Below, piece by piece: positions 1 through 5,412 of a DNA stretch of 10,846 bases. The stretch is taken from the NCBI GenBank assembly GCA_013043295.1, contig JABDOO010000153.1, forward strand, positions 1 through 10,846. The letters are read 5' to 3'. The notes beneath the pieces are model-generated. The model had not been told where the DNA came from and did not search any database. It worked only from the letters and a program-made list of their open reading frames with translations. The position numbers and the translations under genes are program-made. How positions within the stretch are numbered: position 1 is the first letter of the stretch; every line of letters begins with the position of its first letter. The stretch is from Candidatus Nitrosopumilus sp. (GTDB taxonomy: Archaea; Thermoproteota; Nitrososphaeria; Nitrososphaerales; Nitrosopumilaceae).

Positions 1-2
1 TC

Positions 3-779
3 CCAACTGTTACTGATGCAGTAGATGCAAATCCATCAGTTTCAAATGATGCTCCAACTGGATTCCCAATAGGTGAAACAACAGTTACATGGACTGCAAC
101 TGACTTTACAGGCAATTCCGTTTCTCAAACCCAAATTGTTAAAATTACTGGACCACAACAAACCAAAGAAAATATCATTTCACAATTAGAAGCATTAAAG
201 GATGAATCTACTGACAAGAAAACTCCAAAAGAACTTGATAAAGCAATCAAAGACATCCAAAAGAGTCTTGATGCAAAACTTTGGATTGATGAAATTAATC
301 TAGATCCTAAGAAGGGTGACAAAGTATTCAAAGAAGAAGGTGATGCTGCCAAAAGGCTGTTAAAGATTGTTGGAAATTCTAGTGACGATGATGATGACGA
401 TGATAAGAAGAAATCAAAAGAATCTCAAGGTGTCTCAGATAAGGTTCATGAAATTCTAGAAACTCTAGTCAACATTGATAGAATATTAGCTCAGCATGCA
501 ATTGATAGGGCAATTGATGAGTTTGGAGGAGATAAGAAATCTGACAAGGAGATAGACAAAGCAAACAAAGAGATGGATAAGGCTCAAAAAGAACTAGACA
601 AAGACAAGCCAGACAAAGCAATTGATAGATTCGAAAAGGCATGGGAGCATGCACAAAAGGCACTAAAGCATGGAGAAAAAGATGATGACGATGATGATGA
701 CGATGATGATGACGATGATGACGACGATGATGATGACGATGACGACAGTGAAGACAAAAAGAAAGACAAAGACGATTAG
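3..779 (+). CDS. HYR/Ig-like domain protein with poly-aspartate C-terminus (5' partial)
   Basis: This is the C-terminal 258 residues of a larger protein; the frame is open to the window edge with no start. Residues 1-53 look like the end of a HYR (hyalin repeat)/Ig-like beta domain, with the typical pattern DAVDANPSVSNDAPTGFPIG, then TTVTWTATD and a closing V-x-I strand. From about residue 54 the protein becomes Lys/Glu/Asp-rich and probably helical. It carries a 7-Asp run (residues 128-134), a DK-rich helix, a 22-Asp run (227-248) and a short acidic/basic tail. HYR domains are usual in extracellular or S-layer-associated adhesive proteins, and acidic tracts often bind divalent cations, so an exported cell-surface role is likely. 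The signal peptide would lie upstream and cannot be seen. No membrane anchor is visible at the C-terminus. Substrate or partner is unknown. Confidence 0.8.
   Translation, partial: PTVTDAVDANPSVSNDAPTGFPIGETTVTWTATDFTGNSVSQTQIVKITGPQQTKENIISQLEALKDESTDKKTPKELDKAIKDIQKSLDAKLWIDEINLDPKKGDKVFKEEGDAAKRLLKIVGNSSDDDDDDDKKKSKESQGVSDKVHEILETLVNIDRILAQHAIDRAIDEFGGDKKSDKEIDKANKEMDKAQKELDKDKPDKAIDRFEKAWEHAQKALKHGEKDDDDDDDDDDDDDDDDDDDDDDSEDKKKDKDD
681..746 (+). repeat. GAT/GAC trinucleotide tract encoding 22 Asp
   Basis: Twenty-two consecutive GAY codons, a mix of GAT and GAC, encode an uninterrupted aspartate run. A shorter tract of seven GAY codons lies at 384-404 in the same gene. The imperfect T/C alternation suggests the tract is old or selected rather than a fresh slippage product. 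Length changes by whole repeats would keep the reading frame. Confidence 0.95.
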
Positions 780-822
780 TCTGAGAAACTAGATACTAGT
801 GTGATTTCATTTTTCACATGAA

Positions 823-830
823 TTTTATAT
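823..830 (+). promoter_or_regulatory. TATA box of the aRF1-like gene
   Basis: TTTTATAT is centred about 25.5 bp before the TTG at 852. This is the spacing expected from an archaeal box A to a transcription start lying at the first base of the start codon. It favours a leaderless transcript and the TTG start over the ATG at 897. Confidence 0.6.
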
Positions 831-851
831 GAACTCGGAAAATTATCTTCA

Positions 852-1910
852 TTGAGTGAAACTCTAGAATCTTTAGAAATATCTCCTAGTGAATGGATGT
901 CAATTAATCAATTCCTATATGATCTCAAAGAGATAAACTCTACATGCATATCAGTCTACTATCCCTATGGCAAAGGAAAAGATACCATATCTTTAATGCA
1001 AGAAACTACACGCAATGAATCTCTTAAAAAAATAGAATCAACAATTACAAGCAAAATTACTCAACTTAAAAAAAATCCAGTCTCAGTTGGCAAATTTACA
1101 AAAACATTGTGCATTTTTGGCTGGATAAAAAATGGCAAGGTTTCAATCAAAGTTATTGGAACTTCAAAAAAACTCCCATACGTCTACATGGCAAGCAAAA
1201 AGCCATTTATCAAACCATTTCGTGATATTTTGAAAGCTAGTTATGATGTATTGCTAGTAACACTTGATCAAAAAACTGCAAGAATTCAAAAATTTCATGG
1301 CAATCAAATAATTCAAGAATCTAAACTTCGAATTGATCTACAGGGAAGACACAAAAAAGGAGGACAGAGTCAAGGACGATTCCTTAGAGCAAGACAAACC
1401 AAGATACATGTATTCTTTAAAAAAGTTGCAAACAAAGTCAGAGAAATGGATTCCAATTCATCACTGATTTTATTGGGAGGTCAAGGTCCAGCAAAGACTG
1501 AATTTTATGATGAACTAAACTCTGAACTGGTAAAAAAATGTCGGTTTGTAGAGAATTTATCATTTTCAACACCGATAAAAGAGATTGACAAAAAAATAAT
1601 CAATCACCTTTACCAGCATAGGAAAAAAAATGTAGCAGAATTAATCGAAAAATATGAGCGGCTAGTCAAGGATGGATTAACTGCAAAAAGAAACAATGTA
1701 ATCTACAAGGCACTAGAGAGGGGGGCAGTAGATACGCTCATCGTTTCTGCAAATTATCATACAAATTCCCAATTCAAAAAAATAATCAAAATGCTAGAGA
1801 TTGCAAAAAACACATCCTCCAAAATAGAGTTTGCAGTTTCTCCGAAAATTATTAAGAAATTAGATATCGATAATTCTGTTCTAGCAATACTAAGATACAA
1901 AATCAGATAA
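852..1910 (+). CDS. aRF1/VLRF1-like GGQ protein lacking the NIKS motif
   Basis: This 352-residue protein of the eRF1/aRF1 superfamily is probably a peptidyl-tRNA hydrolase acting on ribosomes. An N-terminal domain (about 17-105) resembles aRF1 domain 1. Where aRF1 has its NIKS stop-codon loop, this protein goes from ISLMQE straight into TTRNESLKKIE, so the loop is missing. The central domain (about 108-250) keeps the catalytic loop GRHKKGGQSQGRF, with GGQ at 170-172, and then the aRF1-like LLGGQGPAKTEF. The C-terminal domain (about 260-352) keeps the family features ALERGAVDTLIVS and the ending AILRY. At 352 residues it is shorter than canonical aRF1 (around 410), and the cysteine-bearing insert of aRF1 domain 3 is not visible. 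The architecture suggests stop-codon-independent release or ribosome rescue, as in Vms1/ANKZF1-type VLRF1 proteins. That role is an inference; a divergent aRF1 paralogue is the alternative. The TTG start is chosen for its TATA spacing. Confidence 0.8.
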   Translation: MSETLESLEISPSEWMSINQFLYDLKEINSTCISVYYPYGKGKDTISLMQETTRNESLKKIESTITSKITQLKKNPVSVGKFTKTLCIFGWIKNGKVSIKVIGTSKKLPYVYMASKKPFIKPFRDILKASYDVLLVTLDQKTARIQKFHGNQIIQESKLRIDLQGRHKKGGQSQGRFLRARQTKIHVFFKKVANKVREMDSNSSLILLGGQGPAKTEFYDELNSELVKKCRFVENLSFSTPIKEIDKKIINHLYQHRKKNVAELIEKYERLVKDGLTAKRNNVIYKALERGAVDTLIVSANYHTNSQFKKIIKMLEIAKNTSSKIEFAVSPKIIKKLDIDNSVLAILRYKIR

Positions 1911-1938
1911 GACTATCTGGTTTGAATTAAAAATTCCC

Positions 1939-3246
1939 TTACTGGAGTTTTTCAATAATTTGAGAAAATTTCCATGGTCCACAAACTGCATCTTCTTCCT
2001 CACTAGTCAACATACCTGTCTTGTTTAGATGATTTACAATGTGTGCTGAAAATGGTAATGCACCTGTTGCACCTGGAGAGTTATAGTTCAAAATATGAAA
2101 TGACATTTCATCTTCAACTAGTATGACATCTGGCGCAAATTTTCCTTTATCATCAATAATTGATGAACGTATTCCTGCAGTGCCTTTTTGAGTAATCTTT
2201 GATGCGTCAATTTTCGGTAAGAACCGTTTTACTCTATTTACCATTGCAGTTTTTGACATTGATGATTGAATTTCATTTACGGCAAGCTCCTGAAATTGCT
2301 TATCAAAAACAGCTTTTCTTGCACCTGAATTTAGCATCTCAAGCATCTTTGGAATGAACTCTTTGATGTTCTCTGCTGCATCATACCCGTGTGGACTAAA
2401 CACTGGTACTGCATTAGGTCCTATTTCACAACTACCATCAACTCTGATAATCCAATGTGGATCTAAAAATGGATAGTCTGGAAATTCTGGTACTGAATAT
2501 ATGCTAGTTTTTGTCAGATGATTGTATTCTTTTGGTGCCTTCCAGTACTCTCCTCTAAAATGAACGTCTGTGAACTTTTCAGCAACATCTACACTATGTG
2601 CAATGTCAATTGCTTGTCCTCCTGCAGCATTAATTACAAATCCTGCAGTAATTTCTTGCTCATCATTTAATGTAATAGACCATTTACCATTCTCTTGTTT
2701 GATTTTGGTAACTTTGGTATCTAGCAGAAATTTTGTACCTGATTTTTTACTGTCCTTCATTATTGATTTTGTAAATTTAGAATAATCTGTAGATGCATCC
2801 CTGAAAACATGTAATGCAGCTTCACATTTTATTTCAGGTTCTATTTTTTTCATTTCCTCTTTACTCACCAGTTTGATGTCATCCTCTTCTAGACCATTTT
2901 GTTTTCCCCACTTGAGATATTTCTCAAGCACCTTGATTCCTTTTTTATCCAAAGCAACTTCAATCACTCCGTCTTTTTTAAACGGCAATTCTCTTAATTT
3001 TGCATATTCTTCCCACATCTCAAAACCATGAAAAGCGGATTTTGCAAATAGCTTTTTCTTTTTAGGATTATACAGATAGGGAGCATGAACTTTTCCAGTG
3101 TTTCTTCCACTAGTATGAAATGCAACAGTATGGGCCTGCTCAATAACAGCTATTTTTTTTGATTTGTTCAGTGATGATAAAAAAAATGATAATGATGTTC
3201 CTAGAATACCTCCACCTATAATTACAATATCAAAATTATGTGCCAC
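1939..3246 (-). CDS. FAD-dependent oxidoreductase, L-2-hydroxyglutarate oxidase-like
   Basis: This 435-residue flavoprotein belongs to the DAO (D-amino-acid oxidase/glycerol-3-phosphate dehydrogenase) fold. The N-terminal FAD-binding Rossmann motif IIGGGILG lies at residues 9-16, with the ribose-binding acid E36 at the end of the second strand. HTSGRNTGKVHA (44-55) closely resembles the LhgO family signature. Further family marks are NAAGGQA (206-212), RGEYW (231-235), IGPNAV (275-280) and a C-terminal PGATGALPFSAHI. LhgO/L2HGDH enzymes oxidise L-2-hydroxyglutarate to 2-oxoglutarate, usually passing electrons to oxygen or quinone, and act as metabolite repair. The exact substrate here is not proven, and another 2-hydroxyacid or an amino acid is possible. 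The start is GTG; an in-frame TGA lies three codons upstream, so no longer start exists. The gene converges on the aRF1-like gene with 28 bp between them, containing a weak GAATT/AATTC inverted repeat. Confidence 0.75.
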   Translation of the reverse strand: MAHNFDIVIIGGGILGTSLSFFLSSLNKSKKIAVIEQAHTVAFHTSGRNTGKVHAPYLYNPKKKKLFAKSAFHGFEMWEEYAKLRELPFKKDGVIEVALDKKGIKVLEKYLKWGKQNGLEEDDIKLVSKEEMKKIEPEIKCEAALHVFRDASTDYSKFTKSIMKDSKKSGTKFLLDTKVTKIKQENGKWSITLNDEQEITAGFVINAAGGQAIDIAHSVDVAEKFTDVHFRGEYWKAPKEYNHLTKTSIYSVPEFPDYPFLDPHWIIRVDGSCEIGPNAVPVFSPHGYDAAENIKEFIPKMLEMLNSGARKAVFDKQFQELAVNEIQSSMSKTAMVNRVKRFLPKIDASKITQKGTAGIRSSIIDDKGKFAPDVILVEDEMSFHILNYNSPGATGALPFSAHIVNHLNKTGMLTSEEEDAVCGPWKFSQIIEKLQ

Positions 3247-3275
3247 TAGATTTCAAATTTGTTGCAACTTGGTTG

Positions 3276-3283
3276 ATAATAAA
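3276..3283 (-). promoter_or_regulatory. TATA-like box of the FAD oxidoreductase gene
   Basis: On the minus strand this reads TTTATTAT, centred about 33 bp before the GTG at 3246. This predicts a very short leader of roughly 7 nt rather than a strictly leaderless message. It is the best AT-rich element in the 88-bp divergent intergenic region on this strand. Confidence 0.4.
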
Positions 3284-3304
3284 TTGAGTCAGTAACAATC
3301 AAGA

Positions 3305-3311
3305 TTAATAT
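3305..3311 (+). promoter_or_regulatory. TATA box of the small Cys/His protein gene
   Basis: TTAATAT is centred 27 bp before the ATG at 3335, fitting a leaderless start. It shares the divergent region with the minus-strand box at 3276-3283. Confidence 0.5.
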
Positions 3312-3334
3312 CCAATAACGATTAGTTTTGAGAT

Positions 3335-3616
3335 ATGCTGCCTGACAAGTGTTCTGTCTCAAAGGAAGGTAAACAGTGCGTTAATCCTCCTGAATTTATC
3401 GTATCAATTATTGATGGCAAGGATGAATACATGGTAGGAGTCACTTGTGGGCGACACAAGCAAGTAGTTACAGGAAAAATTGGTCATCTACAAAAAGAAG
3501 GAAAAATTCATGATGGAAAGATTAGTTTCTCCCCTGTAAAGGCAGTGGGAACTGATTGTGTTCATGGAGATTCTGATGATTTTGTTCAAATTGATATGAA
3601 CCGCTCAAAAAACTGA
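3335..3616 (+). CDS. small putative zinc-binding protein, function unknown
   Basis: The gene encodes a 93-residue soluble protein with no signal peptide or membrane segment. I do not recognise a named family. Cysteines and a histidine are spaced C6-x8-C15-x22-C38-x2-H41 (DKCSVSKEGKQC and VTCGRHKQ), which could form one zinc site around a short beta hairpin. A further C75/H77 pair lies near the C-terminus. The ATG start fits a TATA box centred 27 bp upstream. The next gene starts 23 nt downstream on the same strand and has no convincing promoter of its own, so the two are probably co-transcribed. Metal binding is inferred only from residue spacing. Confidence 0.75.
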   Translation: MLPDKCSVSKEGKQCVNPPEFIVSIIDGKDEYMVGVTCGRHKQVVTGKIGHLQKEGKIHDGKISFSPVKAVGTDCVHGDSDDFVQIDMNRSKN

Positions 3617-3639
3617 AATAATTACAATTCTGATACTAT

Positions 3640-4014
3640 ATGTTGCTTTTAGAATTATTATCTGATATCGTAAAAAATGATGATGTTTTACTTATTGTAA
3701 AAAATAGTGGCGCTGTAAGTGAGGTTCGCAGTCCGCTCAGCATCAGACAAAAAGAAAAGTGGATAACTGTTGGTGATAATGATGGCCCTGCACATCTCCA
3801 TATTAATTCAGAATTGATAAAATCTGCAGAATTTGTTAAAGAGGAAAAACCAGAGCGCACAAGTTTTAGCATTCGTTTTTTTGATGAAAACAATGACAGA
3901 ATTATTGCCGCATTTTTTACAAAAATGTATGATGACTCTATGCAACTTATTGATGAAAGAATAAACTTGTATGATCAACTCAACAAAAAATTCAGTTCAA
4001 AAATTCAATTTTAA
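3640..4014 (+). CDS. ChuX/HutX-like protein (putative heme-utilisation fold)
   Basis: The gene encodes a 124-residue soluble protein. The central part, GPAHLHINSELIKSAEFV (49-66), followed by EKPERTSFSIRFFDENNDRI and an AAFFTKMYD segment, resembles the ChuX/HutX/HemS-type repeat. That repeat is typically a histidine-bearing strand, then F/V-x-x-K/R-P, S-x-S-I-x-F-F and a strand ending in a basic segment. Proteins of that fold bind heme or tetrapyrroles in bacteria. H52 and H54 would be candidate ligands. It is shorter than HutX (around 165 residues), so only a core may be conserved and the biochemical role in archaea is uncertain. The start is ATG with no clear TATA box or Shine-Dalgarno; it probably shares the transcript of the preceding gene. 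Confidence 0.7.
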   Translation: MLLLELLSDIVKNDDVLLIVKNSGAVSEVRSPLSIRQKEKWITVGDNDGPAHLHINSELIKSAEFVKEEKPERTSFSIRFFDENNDRIIAAFFTKMYDDSMQLIDERINLYDQLNKKFSSKIQF

Positions 4015-4041
4015 AAAAAAACTTGTCTGAAAAAGACAAGT
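4013..4041 (-). terminator. hairpin plus T-run terminator
   Basis: ACTTGTC (4021-4027) and GACAAGT (4035-4041) form a 7-bp stem with a 7-nt loop. Read on the minus strand, the hairpin is followed directly by about eight T residues (complement of the A-run at 4013-4020). It starts 9 nt after the stop of the 29-residue frame at 4051-4140. On the plus strand no T-run follows at once, although the DNA from about 4063 is T-rich and could end the upstream plus-strand transcript. Confidence 0.6.
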
Positions 4042-4050
4042 AAAAAGTTC

Positions 4051-4140
4051 TTAATCTTTAGATTCTTTTTCTTTCTTCTCTTTTTCAGTTTGTACTTTAG
4101 CTAATTCTAATTCTTCATTTGTATGCTTGAATTTTTTCAT
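4051..4140 (-). CDS. 29-residue charged microprotein, unknown
   Basis: ATG to TAA encodes 29 residues, beginning MKKFKHTNEELELAKVQTEK and ending in a Lys/Glu-rich stretch. It is very hydrophilic and probably a single charged helix; I recognise no family. Three things argue that it is a real gene. A minus-strand TATA box (4164-4170) is centred 27 bp before the ATG, as for the other leaderless genes here. The coding frame fits exactly between that box and a hairpin/T-run terminator. It also fills the only sizeable gap (4015-4209) in a compact region. The frame stays open upstream of the ATG (for example a TTG at 4158), but those codons lie too close to the TATA box for a leaderless start. It could alternatively be a small non-coding RNA. 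Confidence 0.5.
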   Translation of the reverse strand: MKKFKHTNEELELAKVQTEKEKKEKESKD

Positions 4141-4163
4141 TCTGCTTTTAGATTGCAATTTAG

Positions 4164-4170
4164 ATATAAA
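4164..4170 (-). promoter_or_regulatory. TATA box of the 29-residue frame
   Basis: The minus strand reads TTTATAT preceded by T residues, centred 27 bp upstream of the ATG at 4140. The match to an archaeal box A is good, and it lies between the stop of the dehydrogenase gene (4210) and the small frame, so the small gene can be transcribed on its own. Confidence 0.55.
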
Positions 4171-4209
4171 AACTGCACATTTAATGAGTTGATTACTCAA
4201 GCGTAAAAC

Positions 4210-5178
4210 TCAATATCCGACTGAATAGATTGGCTTTTTTCTCCTAATTCCTAGATCTAAATTTTTAACAGTAATTTCTGCCATTTTGCTTCTTGTTTCT
4301 TTAGTTGAACTGCCTATGTGTGGAGCAAGTACAATATTTGATAATTTTACTAGTGGATGTTTTTCGGAGATAGGCTCGCCCTCAAACACATCTAACCCTG
4401 CTCCAGATATTGTTTTTCTCTTTAGTGCTACTGCAAGATCTTTTTCGTTGATAACCTTGCCTCTGGAGGTGTTAATCAAAAATGCAGACTGTTTCATTTT
4501 TCTAAATATTTTCATGTTAAACATCTTGTCTGTCTGTTTTGTATGTGGAACATGAATTGAAATAAAGTCACTATCTGAAATTAATTTTTCAAACGACACG
4601 TATTTTGCGTTCAATGACTTTTCTTTTGTTTTAGAAATACGTTTTCTATTGTGATAGATTATTTTCATGTCAAATGCTTTGGCTCTTTTTGCCAGAGTAC
4701 TTCCAATTCTGCCTAAACCTAAAATTCCAACTGTTTTGCCTTGAAGATCCACTCCGACATAGTCATATGCCCCGTAAATCTCTCTCCATTTTCCGTTTCG
4801 AATTATTCTATCCCCTTCAGAAACCCGTCTTGATACATCAAGTAATAGTGAAAAAGCCAAATCAGCTGTTGCATCAGTTAGTACCTCTGGTGTGTACCCA
4901 ACTCTGATTTTTTTTATCTTTGCATACTCTGTATCTATATGATCAAAACCTACACTGTACGTGCTGATTGCTTTAAGATTTTTTGCAGAGTCAATTATTT
5001 TTTGATCAATTTTGTCATAAGGAAAACAAATCAATCCGTCAACGTCCTTAATCTTTGATCGCAATTTAGATTCAGGGATGGGAATTTTCCCTGAATGAAT
5101 TTCAATTTGATATCTCTTCTTTAACTCTTTTAATGCAAAGTCATGTATTGTTCTTGTAAGAAACACTTTTTTTTTCAT
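4210..5178 (-). CDS. D-isomer-specific 2-hydroxyacid dehydrogenase (glyoxylate/hydroxypyruvate reductase-like)
   Basis: This 322-residue protein is full length for the NAD(P)-dependent D-2-hydroxyacid dehydrogenase family, which reduces a 2-oxoacid such as glyoxylate, hydroxypyruvate or a phosphorylated relative to the D-2-hydroxyacid. The N-terminal substrate domain includes YSVGFDHID (74-82). The Rossmann motif GILGLGRIG lies at 151-159. Catalytic residues are visible: R239 in INTSRGKV, a Glu in DVFEGEP (E266/E268), and H287 in PHIGSS. The second strand ends in YHNRKR, with basic rather than acidic residues, which favours NADPH. It lacks the C-terminal ACT domain of long 3-phosphoglycerate dehydrogenases. 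The exact substrate cannot be told from sequence; GyaR/GRHPR-type activity is the best guess. It is divergent from the oxidoreductase operon and may share a TATA box with it. Confidence 0.88.
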   Translation of the reverse strand: MKKKVFLTRTIHDFALKELKKRYQIEIHSGKIPIPESKLRSKIKDVDGLICFPYDKIDQKIIDSAKNLKAISTYSVGFDHIDTEYAKIKKIRVGYTPEVLTDATADLAFSLLLDVSRRVSEGDRIIRNGKWREIYGAYDYVGVDLQGKTVGILGLGRIGSTLAKRAKAFDMKIIYHNRKRISKTKEKSLNAKYVSFEKLISDSDFISIHVPHTKQTDKMFNMKIFRKMKQSAFLINTSRGKVINEKDLAVALKRKTISGAGLDVFEGEPISEKHPLVKLSNIVLAPHIGSSTKETRSKMAEITVKNLDLGIRRKKPIYSVGY

Positions 5179-5203
5179 CAGTCTTGATATTCATCTCAAA
5201 CCA

Positions 5204-5210
5204 TTTATAC
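5204..5210. promoter_or_regulatory. TATA box possibly shared by two divergent genes
   Basis: TTTATAC on the plus strand is centred about 25.5 bp before the TTG at 5232. The same bases read GTATAAA on the minus strand, centred about 28 bp before the ATG at 5178. I see no second TATA-like element in the 53-bp divergent gap, so one box may serve both directions. Confidence 0.5.
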
Positions 5211-5231
5211 GATTTCTTTGTAATTTCTTTA

Positions 5232-5372
5232 TTGTCCTCTGAAGTCGAAGAAGAATTTGCTATTTGTGTAGAATGTGGAAATGCAATTGAAAAATGTGTA
5301 TGTGTGTGTCCTTATTGCGGTGAACGTGATAAATGTGAATGTGCACTATTTGATGCAGCCACGGGAGGATGA
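5232..5372 (+). CDS. 46-residue eight-cysteine zinc-ribbon-like protein
   Basis: The gene encodes a tiny soluble protein whose eight cysteines form two near-copies of one motif: CVECG-x4-KCVC (residues 12-24) and CPYCG-x3-KCEC (26-37), that is CxxCG followed by KCxC. Two zinc sites, or one compact double-knuckle zinc ribbon, is the natural reading; an iron-sulfur cluster is less likely but not excluded. The TTG at 5232 is chosen because the TATA box at 5204-5210 is centred about 25.5 bp upstream. The frame extends to a TTG at 5184, but that start lies before the box. The gene lies 40 nt ahead of the oxidoreductase alpha gene on the same strand and probably shares its transcript. A role in assembly or regulation of that enzyme is only a guess. 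Confidence 0.65.
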   Translation: MSSEVEEEFAICVECGNAIEKCVCVCPYCGERDKCECALFDAATGG

Positions 5373-5399
5373 AATTTGTTTTATTCAACATTCAAAAAT

Positions 5400-5407
5400 G
5401 GAGTGAT
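5400..5407 (+). promoter_or_regulatory. Shine-Dalgarno-like site of the oxidoreductase alpha gene
   Basis: GGAGTGAT, ending 5 nt before the ATG at 5413, matches the GGAGGTGAT complement of the 16S 3' end with one base skipped. It suits an internal operon gene. A TATA-like TTTTATT at 5379-5385 might also give a separate transcript, which would then lack this site. Confidence 0.45.
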
Positions 5408-5412
5408 TAACT

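Noticed and set aside
125..663. Two further minus-strand open frames opposite the HYR/Asp-rich gene
   Set aside because: They have no domain or promoter support and mirror a convincing plus-strand coding region that is open throughout.
681..746. Trinucleotide tract as a CRISPR or other spaced array
   Set aside because: There are no spacers; it is an in-frame codon run within a protein gene.
584..769. Minus-strand open frame encoding a long poly-serine protein
   Set aside because: It is the antisense reading of the GAT/GAC aspartate tract, inside a clear plus-strand coding frame, with no promoter of its own.
1924..1936. GAATT/AATTC inverted repeat between two convergent genes
   Set aside because: The 5-bp AT-rich stem with a 3-nt loop is expected by chance in DNA this AT-rich; no T-run follows.
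3636..3893. 85-residue minus-strand frame opposite the ChuX-like gene
   Set aside because: Shadow frame; the plus-strand protein shows family-like motifs and the antisense reading has none.
4185..4199. Small inverted repeat TGAGT/ACTCA after the dehydrogenase gene
   Set aside because: The 5-bp stem with 5-nt loop is not followed by a T-run on the minus strand; too weak to call a terminator.
5369..5410. 13-residue mini-frame (ATG overlapping the TGA of the eight-cysteine gene) ending 2 nt before the oxidoreductase start
   Set aside because: The GGGAGG preceding it abuts the ATG with no spacer, so initiation is unlikely. The arrangement could aid coupling, but there is no positive evidence that it is translated.
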